A stretch of DNA of 39,281 nt from an uncultured Lachnospiraceae bacterium (GCA_937910785.1 CALDLG010000219.1:1-39281); one strand, 5' to 3'; counted from the first letter of the stretch, positions 1-8,813 are shown. The notes: generated by a model from the sequence alone, not told the origin. Made by a program: numbers and translations.

Positions 1-419
1 GGAAGATCGAGAACGGGGAAATTGTTCCGGCGTCGGAGCCCGTCATTACCTGTCAGTGCATTCGCGTGCCTGTTTTGAACGGACATACGGCTGCCGTTTT
101 TGTGAAATTCAGAAAGAAACCGACGAAGGAGCATCTGATTCAAAAACTGACGTCTTATAAAGGGCTTCCGCAGGAGCTGGAGCTGCCCAGTGCGCCGAAG
201 CAGTTCATTCAGTATATGGAAGAGGACAACCGGCCGCAGGTGAAGCTCGACGTGGATTATGAGAACGGCATGGGCATCAGTGTAGGGCGAATCAGAGAGG
301 ACAGCGTATATGACTGGAAATTTATCGGACTGTCCCACAATACGGTGCGCGGCGCGGCGGGCGGAGCAATTCTGTGTGCGGAGACGCTGAAGGCGAAAGG
401 ATATATAAACAGGAAATAG
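1..419 (+). CDS. asd: Aspartate-semialdehyde dehydrogenase, C-terminal part (5' truncated by window edge)
   Basis: This is the C-terminal part of an NADP-dependent aspartate-semialdehyde dehydrogenase, which reduces aspartyl phosphate to the semialdehyde in lysine, threonine and methionine synthesis. The reading frame is open from base 3 to the TAG at 417-419, so about 138 residues are visible and the nucleotide-binding domain with the active-site Cys lies outside. The segment RVPVLNGHTAAVFV, with the substrate-binding Arg and the catalytic His, and the C-terminal SHNTVRGAAGG segment that contributes to NADP binding, match the archaeal/fungal-type branch that many Clostridia carry. The next gene starts five bases downstream, so the two are probably co-transcribed. 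An internal GTG at base 66 is not a real start. The family is secure; the branch assignment is from recall of motifs. Confidence 0.88.
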   Translation, partial: KIENGEIVPASEPVITCQCIRVPVLNGHTAAVFVKFRKKPTKEHLIQKLTSYKGLPQELELPSAPKQFIQYMEEDNRPQVKLDVDYENGMGISVGRIREDSVYDWKFIGLSHNTVRGAAGGAILCAETLKAKGYINRK

Positions 420-423
420 TTTC

Positions 424-2190
424 ATGGCCATTGATGGGGAGTGGCATATAGGGGATAATATTTTTATGGATGACTTACGGGGCCAGATAGAGTTACTGAA
501 TTCTGTGAACAGGAAACTGATGAAGGACGTCAAGATGCTTCATCTGATCTGTGAAACCTCTAACAGCGCTTTTCTTTACTATAATTACGAAGAAGATACC
601 TTCCGGACGATCGCGAACTGGGATTATTTCTTTGACTTTGAGGTGAAAAGCACGAAGGATTTTAACAGATTCTATGATTGTGTGGAAGAAAAATATGCCG
701 TTCCGCTAAAGGAAGCGCTTTTTATCGAAAAGAGAGGCATGCAGTCGACCGCCATAGACGTTAAGATGAAAGACGGCAGAATGTGGGTGGAAGTGGAGAT
801 CACGATCGTCTATGACGATGAAGGAAATCCTGCGGATAAGATTATCCGTTTTAAGGATGTGACGAAATTCAACTCGCAGAATGACGAATTGACATATATG
901 GCATATTATGATTTGCTGACCGGTTTATATAATCGCAATTATTTCGTGCGACTTTTCGGAGAACAGGTGCACCGCGCCGGAGAGGAGCAGAAGGAAGTTG
1001 CGATCATGTTTATCGATCTGGACGATTTTCGTAAGATGAGCGACGAACTGGGCATTATTATCGGTGACGAGATCGTGCAGAATTTTGGCCAGTATTTAGC
1101 GGAGCTTTCGGAAGAAGATATTGTTATTTCCCATTTTAACGGTGACATTTTCTGCATTGGCATCTATGATCCCTATGGAAGCAGAAGTGTGGCTTCCATT
1201 TATTCCCGGATCTCCGGGAGACTGGAGAAACCATTTAAATTAAGCAGCGGACAGGAGATTTTCCTGACGGTCAGCGTGGGAGTTGCGGAATACCCGGAAG
1301 CGGCTACGGATACGTTGGAGCTGATTAACTGTGCGGAAATCGTCATGTTCCGGGCCAAGGAAAACGGAAAGGGACGGATACAGTATTTTGATGGTTCCAT
1401 TTTGGAAGATTTCCTGCAGAACGTATCTATTGAGAACAAGCTGAAAGAAGCTGTTTTTTCCCAGAATTTCACGTTGTACTTTCAGCCGCAGTTTCATACT
1501 GCGGACAGAATTCTGCGGGGTGTTGAAGCGCTGATCCGCTGGAAAGATGAAACGGGTCGATCGATCAATCCGGACATCTTTATTCCCATTGCGGAGAAGA
1601 ACGGGACAATCGTGCCGATCGGCTCCTGGGTCATGGAAGAGAGCGTTCGCATTTACGCGGGATGGAAAGCGAAATACCATTACCCGATGATTCTGTCCCT
1701 GAATATTTCCGCCATTCAGTATAAACAGCCGGATTTCGTGGAAAAGGTTGTGGAGATTCTGAAAAAATACGATATTTCTCCGGAAGAAATAGAGCTGGAA
1801 ATTACGGAGAGTATTCTGATCGACAGCTTTCAGGAGGTTACGGAAAAGCTTGCCATTCTGAGAAATATCGGCATTAAAATATCACTGGATGATTTCGGAA
1901 CAGGTTATTCTTCCCTGTCTTATCTGAAAGGGCTGCCGATCGATACGCTGAAGGTGGATAAATCCTTTATCGATACGGTCATTACGGACGAAAATACACG
2001 AATTATTACGGAATCCATTATCTATATGGTGAAAAAACTTGGTTTCGAAACGATTGCGGAAGGTGTGGAAACGCAGGAACAGTTCGATTACCTGACCGCA
2101 ATTGACTGTGACAATATACAGGGCTATTATCTTGGAAGGCCGATGCCGCCGGAAAAGATAGAAGAATTACTTGTAAAAATACTCGAATAA
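424..2190 (+). CDS. PAS - degenerate GGDEF - EAL protein (probable c-di-GMP phosphodiesterase)
   Basis: The protein has 588 residues. A PAS-like sensor domain covers roughly residues 25-150, a GGDEF domain about 155-320 and an EAL domain about 335-588. There is no membrane segment, so it should be cytoplasmic. The GGDEF domain keeps its fold markers (LTGLYNRNYF, FIDLDDF), but the signature is HFNGDIF at residues 237-243 and no RxxD inhibitory site precedes it, so cyclase activity is unlikely. The EAL domain looks catalytically complete: E368-A-L with RW, LNIS, LEITES, SLDDFGTGYSSL, KVDKSFI, AEGVET and IQGYYLGRPM are all present. The expected role is c-di-GMP hydrolysis, perhaps tuned by GTP bound to the dead GGDEF domain and by the PAS ligand. 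AGGAAA lies about seven bases before the ATG at 424; a later in-frame ATG at 469 is possible. Confidence 0.93.
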   Translation: MAIDGEWHIGDNIFMDDLRGQIELLNSVNRKLMKDVKMLHLICETSNSAFLYYNYEEDTFRTIANWDYFFDFEVKSTKDFNRFYDCVEEKYAVPLKEALFIEKRGMQSTAIDVKMKDGRMWVEVEITIVYDDEGNPADKIIRFKDVTKFNSQNDELTYMAYYDLLTGLYNRNYFVRLFGEQVHRAGEEQKEVAIMFIDLDDFRKMSDELGIIIGDEIVQNFGQYLAELSEEDIVISHFNGDIFCIGIYDPYGSRSVASIYSRISGRLEKPFKLSSGQEIFLTVSVGVAEYPEAATDTLELINCAEIVMFRAKENGKGRIQYFDGSILEDFLQNVSIENKLKEAVFSQNFTLYFQPQFHTADRILRGVEALIRWKDETGRSINPDIFIPIAEKNGTIVPIGSWVMEESVRIYAGWKAKYHYPMILSLNISAIQYKQPDFVEKVVEILKKYDISPEEIELEITESILIDSFQEVTEKLAILRNIGIKISLDDFGTGYSSLSYLKGLPIDTLKVDKSFIDTVITDENTRIITESIIYMVKKLGFETIAEGVETQEQFDYLTAIDCDNIQGYYLGRPMPPEKIEELLVKILE

Positions 2191-2216
2191 CACATCGGGC
2201 AGGAATGAGGGATTTT

Positions 2217-3578
2217 ATGTTATCAGGCAGAATCGCGGAATTGCAGTATCTGGATCAGTATTATGAGAAAACCGGCAGCCAGATTCTGGTTGTATATGGG
2301 CAGAGACATATCGGGAAAACAGCTCTTTTAAAAGAGTTTGCGGAAGACCGGCAGAGCCATTATTATCTGGCGAAGCCCTGTTCGGAGCGGGAACAGATGT
2401 ATCAGTGGGGGATGCAGATTCGGACGGCTGGAATGGATGTGGGGGAATTCCCCGCACTGAGCGATATTCTGGAGGCACTCTGCGCTCAGGGCGGCAAGAA
2501 AATTATCATGATTGATGAATTTCAGAATCTTGCCAAAACAAGCGAATCTTTTATGCGCGAACTCGTGCGTTTTACGAACGGCCTGGATGAAAAGAACGGC
2601 GTGATGGTACTGCTTGGAAGTTCGTCCATCGGATGGATTGAGAACAGCATGATCACCAGAATCGGAGAGTCTGCCCGCTCATTGTCCGGGCTGCTGAAGG
2701 TCCGGGCATTGTCTTTTCACGATATTGTGCATCGCTTCCCCGATTTCCGAATCGAAGAGTGCGTGGAGGCATATTCTATCTTAGGCGGGTTTCCGGGGCT
2801 GTGGAATCAGTTTGATGACAGGCTGTCGATTCAGCAGAATATCTGTCGGCATATTTTGAACAGGGACAGTTGTCTGTTTGAGGAATGGGAACGCATGGTG
2901 GCGGAGCAGCTGCGGGAAACGAGTGTTTACAACACGATTCTGGCCGCGATCGCATCGGGAAAATATAAGCTGAATGAGATCTATCTTCATACGGGTTTCT
3001 CTCGTGCCAAAATCAGTGTCTATCTGAAAAATCTGATGGAGCTTGAGCTTGTGGAAAAGGTATATTCCTACGATATGGCGGATAAAGAAAATGCACAGAA
3101 AGGGATCTATCGGATCATTCATCCGTTTGTCAATTTCTATTTTACCTATCTGTATCCGAATATGAGCGCCTTGCAGACCGTTTCTGTAGGAGAATTTTAT
3201 AATCAGTATATTTATCCCTGTTTTAAAAAATATGTGTCAGGCTGCTTTAAGCAGGTCTGCCGCGAGCATCTTGCCAGGATGAATAAAAGGGGCCGTCTTC
3301 CGATTCAATATGTGAACAGCGGCGAATGGGTCGGCAAGGAAGGAACGATCGATTTCATTGCGCAGGATACGGACGGAAAGACATTAATCGCGCTCTGTAA
3401 CTGGGAGAAGGCCATGATGACGTACGAGGATTATGAGTGGCTGCTTTCCTATGCCAGAAAAGTAAAGCTCAGCGCGGATTACATCTATCTGTATACGGCT
3501 TCCGGTTTTGACGAAAGACTTGATCTGGAAGCGAAAGTAAAAAAGAATCTGAAACTGATACAGATTACGGATATCTGA
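2217..3578 (+). CDS. AAA ATPase of the archaeal-ATPase/DUF234 family
   Basis: This is a 453-residue ATPase of unknown cellular role. The N-terminal P-loop domain has Walker A GQRHIGKT at residues 28-35 and Walker B KIIMIDEFQNL. It is followed by LLGSSS (sensor-1 region), a winged-helix segment (KLNEIYLHTGFSRAKISVYLKNL) and a C-terminal DUF234 domain related to PD-(D/E)xK nucleases. In family members the C-terminal core usually reads roughly EIDxxx...GECKW; here it is TIDFIA...ALCNW, so the Glu and Lys of the nuclease signature are gone. I start at the ATG at 2217 because a GAGG lies six bases upstream and the N-terminus MLSGRIAEL fits the family's MFxGRExEL; an ATG at 2205 has no usable spacing. 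It sits 26 bases after the EAL protein. Members often occur as accessory genes of unclear function. Confidence 0.82.
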   Translation: MLSGRIAELQYLDQYYEKTGSQILVVYGQRHIGKTALLKEFAEDRQSHYYLAKPCSEREQMYQWGMQIRTAGMDVGEFPALSDILEALCAQGGKKIIMIDEFQNLAKTSESFMRELVRFTNGLDEKNGVMVLLGSSSIGWIENSMITRIGESARSLSGLLKVRALSFHDIVHRFPDFRIEECVEAYSILGGFPGLWNQFDDRLSIQQNICRHILNRDSCLFEEWERMVAEQLRETSVYNTILAAIASGKYKLNEIYLHTGFSRAKISVYLKNLMELELVEKVYSYDMADKENAQKGIYRIIHPFVNFYFTYLYPNMSALQTVSVGEFYNQYIYPCFKKYVSGCFKQVCREHLARMNKRGRLPIQYVNSGEWVGKEGTIDFIAQDTDGKTLIALCNWEKAMMTYEDYEWLLSYARKVKLSADYIYLYTASGFDERLDLEAKVKKNLKLIQITDI

Positions 3579-3600
3579 CCGGTATCCGATATGAGGAATT

Positions 3601-5655
3601 ATGAAGAAAAATTTGTTTATTGCAGAAAAGCCCAGCGTTGCAAGAGAGTTCGCCAGGGCTTTGAAATACCGGATGAGCAATCGGGACGGATATATGGAGT
3701 CCGAAGAGGCGCTGGTGACATGGTGCGTAGGCCATCTTGTCACGATGAGCTATCCGGAAGCTTATGATGAAAAATATAAAAGATGGTCACTGGATACCAT
3801 TCCCTTTATCCCGGAAGAATTTAAGTACGAGGTGATTGACGGAGTCAAAAAGCAGTTTGGAATCGTGAGCGGACTGCTGAACCGGGAAGATGTGGAAACG
3901 ATTTATGTCTGCACCGACTCCGGGCGGGAGGGAGAATATATTTACAGACTGGTGGAACAGCAGGCGAATGTGACCGGCAAGACGCGCAAAAGAGTCTGGA
4001 TCGATTCCCAGACAGAAGAAGAGATTCTGCGCGGAATCCGGGAAGCCAAGGATCTGTCGGCCTACGATAATCTGAGCGATGCCGCTTATCTGCGCGCCAA
4101 AGAAGATTATCTGATGGGCATCAATTTTTCCAGAGTGCTGACGTTAAAATACAGTTATCCCGTAAAAAATTATTTAAAAGCCGACAGGGCCGTTATCTCC
4201 GTGGGGCGGGTCATGACCTGCGTACTCGGCATGGTGGTCAACAGAGAACGGGAAATCAGGGATTTTGTGAAAATTCCTTTTTACCGGATTCTGGCGGATA
4301 TCGATATCAGAGGAAGAAAATGCAGCTGTGAATGGAAGGCGGTGGAGGGTTCCCGTTACTTTGCATCCCCGCTTCTCTATAAAGAGAACGGGTTTAAACA
4401 GCGGGAAACGGCCCAGGAACTGCTTGCATATCTGTCCAATGAGCCTGTTTCCGAGCCGGTTCTGCAAAGCATTGAAAAGAAAAAAGAGACGAAGAATCCG
4501 CCGCTTTTATACAATCTGGCGGAATTGCAGAACGACTGTTCCAAACTGTTCAAGATCAGTCCCGACGAGACGCTTCGAATCGCACAGGAGCTGTATGAGA
4601 AGAAGCTGACGACTTATCCGAGAACGGATGCGAGAGTGCTTTCTACGGCTGTTACAAAGGAGATTCACAAAAATATCGGGGGCCTGAGGCAGTATGGTCC
4701 CGTCAGAGAACTGGCAGAAGAGATTCTTGAGAAGAAAAGTTATCAGAATATAGCGAAGAGCCGTTACGTCAATGATAAGCAGATTACCGACCATTACGCG
4801 ATTATTCCGACCGGGCAGGGATTTCAGGCACTGGGAAGTCTGAATACGACGGCGGCAAAGGTTTACGAATGCATCGTCAGAAGGTTTTTGAGCATCTTTT
4901 ATCCGCCGGCAGTTTATCAGAAGATCAGCCTGCGGGTGGATATCAAAGAAGAAGCTTTTTTCTCCAATTTTAAGGTGCTGGCGGAAAGCGGTTATCTGAA
5001 AGCTGCGCAGTATTCCTTTATGGCCGGCAGAGCGGCAAAAAGCAGAGAACCTGCCGCGGATAATGGAGCGGAGGGGAAAAAGGAAGCCGATGCGGACGGC
5101 GGACAGACGGAGGAAGCCTGTGATGAGTCTTTTATGGAGATTCTGAAAGGGTTGAAAAAAGGAGAAAAACTTGCATTGCAGGAGCTTTCGATCAAAGAAG
5201 GAGAAACGACACCGCCCAAACGGTATAATTCCGGCTCCATGATTCTGACGATGGAAAATGCGGGGCAGTTTATTGAGGATGAGGAGCTCCGCGCGCAGAT
5301 TAAGGGAAGCGGAATCGGAACTTCCGCGACGCGGGCCGAAATTTTGAAGAAGCTCGTACATATCCGGTATCTGGAGCTGAATAAGAAAACACAGGTGATT
5401 ACTCCGACGCTGCTCGGTGAAATGATTTACGAGGTAGTTTCTTCATCTATCAGGCCGCTGCTTGATCCAAGGCTGACGGCGAGCTGGGAGAAGGGACTGA
5501 ATCTGGTTGCCGACGGGACGATTTCATCGCAGGAATATATGACCAAACTGGATGATTTTGTAACAAGAAGGACCAATATCGTGAAACAGTTGAACAATCA
5601 GGCAACGCTGAATGCAAGGTTTCATTATGCATCTCAGTTTTATAAAAAATCATAA
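3601..5655 (+). CDS. topB: Type IA DNA topoisomerase (topoisomerase III, TopB-like)
   Basis: The 684-residue enzyme relaxes or decatenates DNA by single-strand cleavage. The Toprim domain opens the protein (FIAEKPSVAREFARAL) and has the acidic TDSGREGEYIYRL metal site. The central gate domain carries SVGRVMTCVL and the active-site tyrosine Y339 in TYPRTDARVLS. The C-terminal part has GIGTSATRAEIL and LLGEMIY, as expected for the topo III branch. There is no C-terminal zinc-finger cluster, also usual for TopB. Residues about 478-512 form a charged, low-complexity insert rich in Ala, Glu, Asp and Gly that interrupts the gate region. A GAGG precedes the ATG at 3601. The insert is the only unusual part. 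It may be the housekeeping TopB or an accessory copy; the window gives no mobile context. Confidence 0.9.
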   Translation: MKKNLFIAEKPSVAREFARALKYRMSNRDGYMESEEALVTWCVGHLVTMSYPEAYDEKYKRWSLDTIPFIPEEFKYEVIDGVKKQFGIVSGLLNREDVETIYVCTDSGREGEYIYRLVEQQANVTGKTRKRVWIDSQTEEEILRGIREAKDLSAYDNLSDAAYLRAKEDYLMGINFSRVLTLKYSYPVKNYLKADRAVISVGRVMTCVLGMVVNREREIRDFVKIPFYRILADIDIRGRKCSCEWKAVEGSRYFASPLLYKENGFKQRETAQELLAYLSNEPVSEPVLQSIEKKKETKNPPLLYNLAELQNDCSKLFKISPDETLRIAQELYEKKLTTYPRTDARVLSTAVTKEIHKNIGGLRQYGPVRELAEEILEKKSYQNIAKSRYVNDKQITDHYAIIPTGQGFQALGSLNTTAAKVYECIVRRFLSIFYPPAVYQKISLRVDIKEEAFFSNFKVLAESGYLKAAQYSFMAGRAAKSREPAADNGAEGKKEADADGGQTEEACDESFMEILKGLKKGEKLALQELSIKEGETTPPKRYNSGSMILTMENAGQFIEDEELRAQIKGSGIGTSATRAEILKKLVHIRYLELNKKTQVITPTLLGEMIYEVVSSSIRPLLDPRLTASWEKGLNLVADGTISSQEYMTKLDDFVTRRTNIVKQLNNQATLNARFHYASQFYKKS

Positions 5656-5702
5656 AGCATAATTTTTATGAAAATTTTCAGGAAGGAAAAGGTGAAAAAA
5701 AG

Positions 5703-6383
5703 ATGTCAAATGGTTTAAAAGATGTTATAATTAAAGAGCTTTATACGTTGGAAGAGACAATTGCTGCGGATGTGTTTGAGGGTGTGACTTATCCGTGGGA
5801 GGTCCTTCCGAAGATCGGAGAATTTATCGTAAGGCTTGGCAGCTCGCTGCCGGAGGATCGGTTCGAGAAGAAGGGCGAAAATATCTGGATCGCGAAGTCC
5901 GCCAAAGTGTATCCTTCAGCCTGCATCAACGGTCCGGCGATCATTGATGAGGATGCGGAGATCAGGCACTGCGCTTTTATCAGAGGAAATGCCATTGTCG
6001 GTAAAGGTGCGGTTGTAGGAAACTCAACGGAACTGAAAAATGTCATTTTGTTCAATAAGGTACAGGTCCCTCATTATAATTATGTCGGAGACAGTATTCT
6101 GGGTTATAAGGCACATATGGGAGCGGGTTCCATTACCTCCAATGTGAAAAGCGATAAAACGCTTGTCGTGGTAAGAGCAGGAGAGGAACGGTTCGAAACG
6201 GGTCTTAAAAAATTCGGAGCGATGCTCGGTGATAATGTGGAAGTCGGCTGCAACTCTGTTCTGAATCCGGGAACGATTATCGGAAAAGAGTCTAATGTTT
6301 ATCCTGTTTCTATGGTAAGGGGATTTATCCCCGCACACAGCATTTATAAGAAGCAGGGAGAAGTGGCTGCCAAGAGGGATTAA
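5703..6383 (+). CDS. Left-handed beta-helix protein, GlmU acyltransferase-like (no nucleotidyltransferase domain)
   Basis: This 226-residue protein is built largely of hexapeptide repeats with small or branched residues every sixth position (for example AKSAKVYPSACINGPAII and GKGAVVGNSTELKNVI). The pattern resembles the C-terminal half of GlmU and related sugar-nucleotide acyltransferases. The stretch VPHYNYVGDSILGYKAHMGAG is close to the region of GlmU that holds the acetyltransfer His. There is no N-terminal Rossmann nucleotidyltransferase with the usual GxGTRM motif, so the enzyme cannot be a complete GlmU although homologues are often labelled UDP-GlcNAc pyrophosphorylase. It probably forms a trimer and transfers an acyl group to a sugar nucleotide, but the substrate is unknown. 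AAGGAAAAGG lies before the ATG. Confidence 0.8.
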   Translation: MSNGLKDVIIKELYTLEETIAADVFEGVTYPWEVLPKIGEFIVRLGSSLPEDRFEKKGENIWIAKSAKVYPSACINGPAIIDEDAEIRHCAFIRGNAIVGKGAVVGNSTELKNVILFNKVQVPHYNYVGDSILGYKAHMGAGSITSNVKSDKTLVVVRAGEERFETGLKKFGAMLGDNVEVGCNSVLNPGTIIGKESNVYPVSMVRGFIPAHSIYKKQGEVAAKRD

Positions 6384-6406
6384 AAAACAGTATTGGGGAT
6401 AAGAGT

Positions 6407-8686
6407 ATGGCAATTGAAGAAATGAATGTTGAAAATTTTGGTTCGATGATAAACAATATCATTGCCGGCATCTGTTTTTTTGAATATGAAAACAGGGAAT
6501 TGACGCCGCTCTTTGTCAATGATGGATTTTTCCGTATGCTCGGATATTCCAGAATGAAAGGCATGCAGTATCTGAAAAATGTCAGAATGAGCATTATCCC
6601 GGAGGACCTGCCGATTTTTGAACAGGGAATAGAGGATGTCTTAAAAGATGACGGTTCCATTGAGGTGGAGTTCCGGACTGTTACGGCAAACGGAAGCCTC
6701 AGATGGCTTCAGGTCCGGGGCAACCTGTATGCGAGGGAAGGCGCAAGGTACATCATTGTTTCCGTTATTCAGGATATTACGGAGAAAAAGAATGTGGAGG
6801 AGGAGCTGCATCAGCAGGCGGAACGTTTACATATTCTTTTGGAGTCCGAAGGCGAGAAGATTATTGACTACAATGCCAAGACGGACGTACTTATCATTAA
6901 GAATTCAGGGGATTACGCGTCTACCGGAGAGCTGATTATTAACCGGTATATGCAGCAGTTCGATGAGACGGATTTTCTGATGGAAAGTCTTGGTGATCAG
7001 GTTCTTTTCGGAGAGAATATCGAAGACAATACCATTTTCGGAGAAGACAGAGAGAGTTACAGATCGATCTGGAACGGACTCCTTCGTTCGCCCAGACATG
7101 ATACGATTGAGGTCCGAACCAGAAAATTTGATGAGGATTATACATGGTATCAGATGAATCTGACATCCCTGCTCGGAGCGGAAGGGTATGTCACGAGGAT
7201 CGTGGGACGTCTGATCAATATTCATGAAAAGAAACTGCAGGAGCTCAATCTGCAGCTTCGTGCACAGCGGGATGCACAGACGAACCTGAACGAAAAAGAA
7301 GCGGCGGTTGAGCTGATTCGAAATGCTTTAAAGGAAGAAACGACAGGAGATGATTTGAGTGCGCTTCTGCTCGTCGATCTGGATAATTTTCAGGAGGCGA
7401 GCGAACAGATCGGAGTTGCGCAGTGCGGGAAAATTCTGTCGGAAACGGGAATTTATCTGAATAAGATCGTAAAGGGAAGCGATGTGATCGGCAGACTTGC
7501 GGAGGACAGATTTATTCTCTACATCAGTAAACTTGACGCGCTTTCCGATGTGGACAAAATCGCCACCGAGCTCGTGGAGAAGATCCGGTTCCGGCTGCCG
7601 TACCATGGAAATGAACTTCAGGTGCAGAGCTGTGTCGGCATTGCGATTTTTCCCTATCATGGGATTACTTATGAGGAGCTGTTTTCGAAGGCGAACAGAG
7701 CCATTCGGAGAGTGAAGACGAGAGGGCGGAGCGGATACCGCATTTATGATGCGGCCGTTACGATGGCGTATCATGCGCTTCGGAAAAATGACAATATCGC
7801 CTATGATCCGGAAAAGGGGATGGAGCTTGGCTGGAAGACGGAAGATATGGTCATGAACATCCTTTTCGAAGGAAACGTAATGGAAGCGGCATTACAGTCC
7901 GCCATCGAGCTCATTACGGTTCATTATAAGTTTCACCGGGGATTTATCTGCGGCAGTGAAAAAGGAGGCCTTCCGCTTTCCAGGCAGGTACAGTTTTCGG
8001 TCCATGGCTATGAAATGAAAGACGAGAGCAGGGAGCATTATGAACTGAGGCGGGTCGTTTATGAAGTGCTGTACGATTCCTTCAAAAACTGCAGCATTCT
8101 GCATGAATATGACATGGTGGTCGAGGAACTGCGGTATTACATGCAGTCGGAAGGCATTAAGAGCATGCTGTATTATCCGATCACATCCAGGGGTGAATTT
8201 CTGGGCGCGATTATTTTTGAAAATCATGTGGATGTACAGCTGGAATTCGATAACAATGTAATGGAAGAGCTGCGTTCTCTGTTCCGTATCATAGAGGCTC
8301 ATGTTTTACAGATCGGTCTCATGGACCGTCTGCACGATTTTGCCACACAGATCGAGATGTTAGACAATCTGGACAGCTACGCGTATATTGTCAATGCCAA
8401 TACTTATGAGATCGGCTTTGTCAATAAAAAGGTGCTGATGCAGACGCCGGAAGTTAAAATCGGCGATATCTGCTATCAGGCGATCCAGCACAGGGATGCG
8501 CCCTGTGAAGACTGCATCTTCAAACGGATGAACAGACAGGACCCGCATGCGAGATGTACGGAAGAGGTGTTCAATTATTCACTGCGGTGCTGGTGCCGCT
8601 GCAGTGCGAGCTGGTTGGAATGTAAGGAAGAGAACAAGCTCGGCCTGCTCAACGCCATTGACATATCGGAATATTTTATTGGCTGA
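6407..8686 (+). CDS. PAS - degenerate GGDEF - GAF - PAS signalling protein
   Basis: The protein has 759 residues and no membrane segment. An N-terminal PAS domain spans about 10-130 and ends in the usual DITEKK; a second PAS-like segment covers about 135-270; a GGDEF-fold domain about 290-450; a GAF-like domain about 475-640; and a C-terminal PAS-like domain about 645-759. The GGDEF domain keeps LLLVDLDNF and the GIAIFPYHG strand, but the catalytic signature is AEDRF at residues 365-369, so it should not make c-di-GMP. The last domain has a dense cysteine set (CYQAIQ, PCEDC, RCWCRC, LEC) that could bind metal or a cluster or act as a thiol sensor. No EAL or HD-GYP output follows, so the output is unknown; the dead GGDEF may bind nucleotide or a partner. 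It starts 23 bases after the beta-helix gene. Confidence 0.88.
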   Translation: MAIEEMNVENFGSMINNIIAGICFFEYENRELTPLFVNDGFFRMLGYSRMKGMQYLKNVRMSIIPEDLPIFEQGIEDVLKDDGSIEVEFRTVTANGSLRWLQVRGNLYAREGARYIIVSVIQDITEKKNVEEELHQQAERLHILLESEGEKIIDYNAKTDVLIIKNSGDYASTGELIINRYMQQFDETDFLMESLGDQVLFGENIEDNTIFGEDRESYRSIWNGLLRSPRHDTIEVRTRKFDEDYTWYQMNLTSLLGAEGYVTRIVGRLINIHEKKLQELNLQLRAQRDAQTNLNEKEAAVELIRNALKEETTGDDLSALLLVDLDNFQEASEQIGVAQCGKILSETGIYLNKIVKGSDVIGRLAEDRFILYISKLDALSDVDKIATELVEKIRFRLPYHGNELQVQSCVGIAIFPYHGITYEELFSKANRAIRRVKTRGRSGYRIYDAAVTMAYHALRKNDNIAYDPEKGMELGWKTEDMVMNILFEGNVMEAALQSAIELITVHYKFHRGFICGSEKGGLPLSRQVQFSVHGYEMKDESREHYELRRVVYEVLYDSFKNCSILHEYDMVVEELRYYMQSEGIKSMLYYPITSRGEFLGAIIFENHVDVQLEFDNNVMEELRSLFRIIEAHVLQIGLMDRLHDFATQIEMLDNLDSYAYIVNANTYEIGFVNKKVLMQTPEVKIGDICYQAIQHRDAPCEDCIFKRMNRQDPHARCTEEVFNYSLRCWCRCSASWLECKEENKLGLLNAIDISEYFIG

Positions 8687-8775
8687 TTTGGAAAAAGACC
8701 CCGGATGGGGGCGTCAGAAATTTTAGAAAATACTGGATTTTTCGGCGGTAATATGCGAAAATGGAAACAGCGGTT

Positions 8776-8813
8776 ATGACAGATTACAGAAGGTTTCCTG
8801 CGTAATCTGTTAT
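8776..8813 (+). promoter_or_regulatory. 12-bp inverted repeat upstream of the NifU-like/GGGtGRT operon
   Basis: ATGACAGATTAC at 8776-8787 pairs with GTAATCTGTTAT at 8802-8813 with one G-T wobble. Inside it AGG at 8791-8793 can pair with CCT at 8797-8799 around a TTT loop. No T run follows, so it is not an ordinary terminator. It ends 34 bases before the ATG at 8848 and is the strongest structure in the 161-base gap. It could be an operator or a leader-RNA hairpin. Confidence 0.6.

Noticed and set aside
4507..5361. Open frame of 284 codons on the minus strand inside the topoisomerase gene
   Set aside because: It is antisense to a well-supported gene and has no recognisable motifs.
5656..5702. 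Terminator between the topoisomerase and beta-helix genes (CATAAA ... TTTATG)
   Set aside because: The stem is short and purely AT-rich apart from its end pair, and the gene spacing fits an operon.
8698..8716. Terminator after the PAS-GGDEF-GAF gene (CCCC-GGAT-GGGG)
   Set aside because: The stem is only four to five pairs and no T run follows, so the signal is too weak to call.
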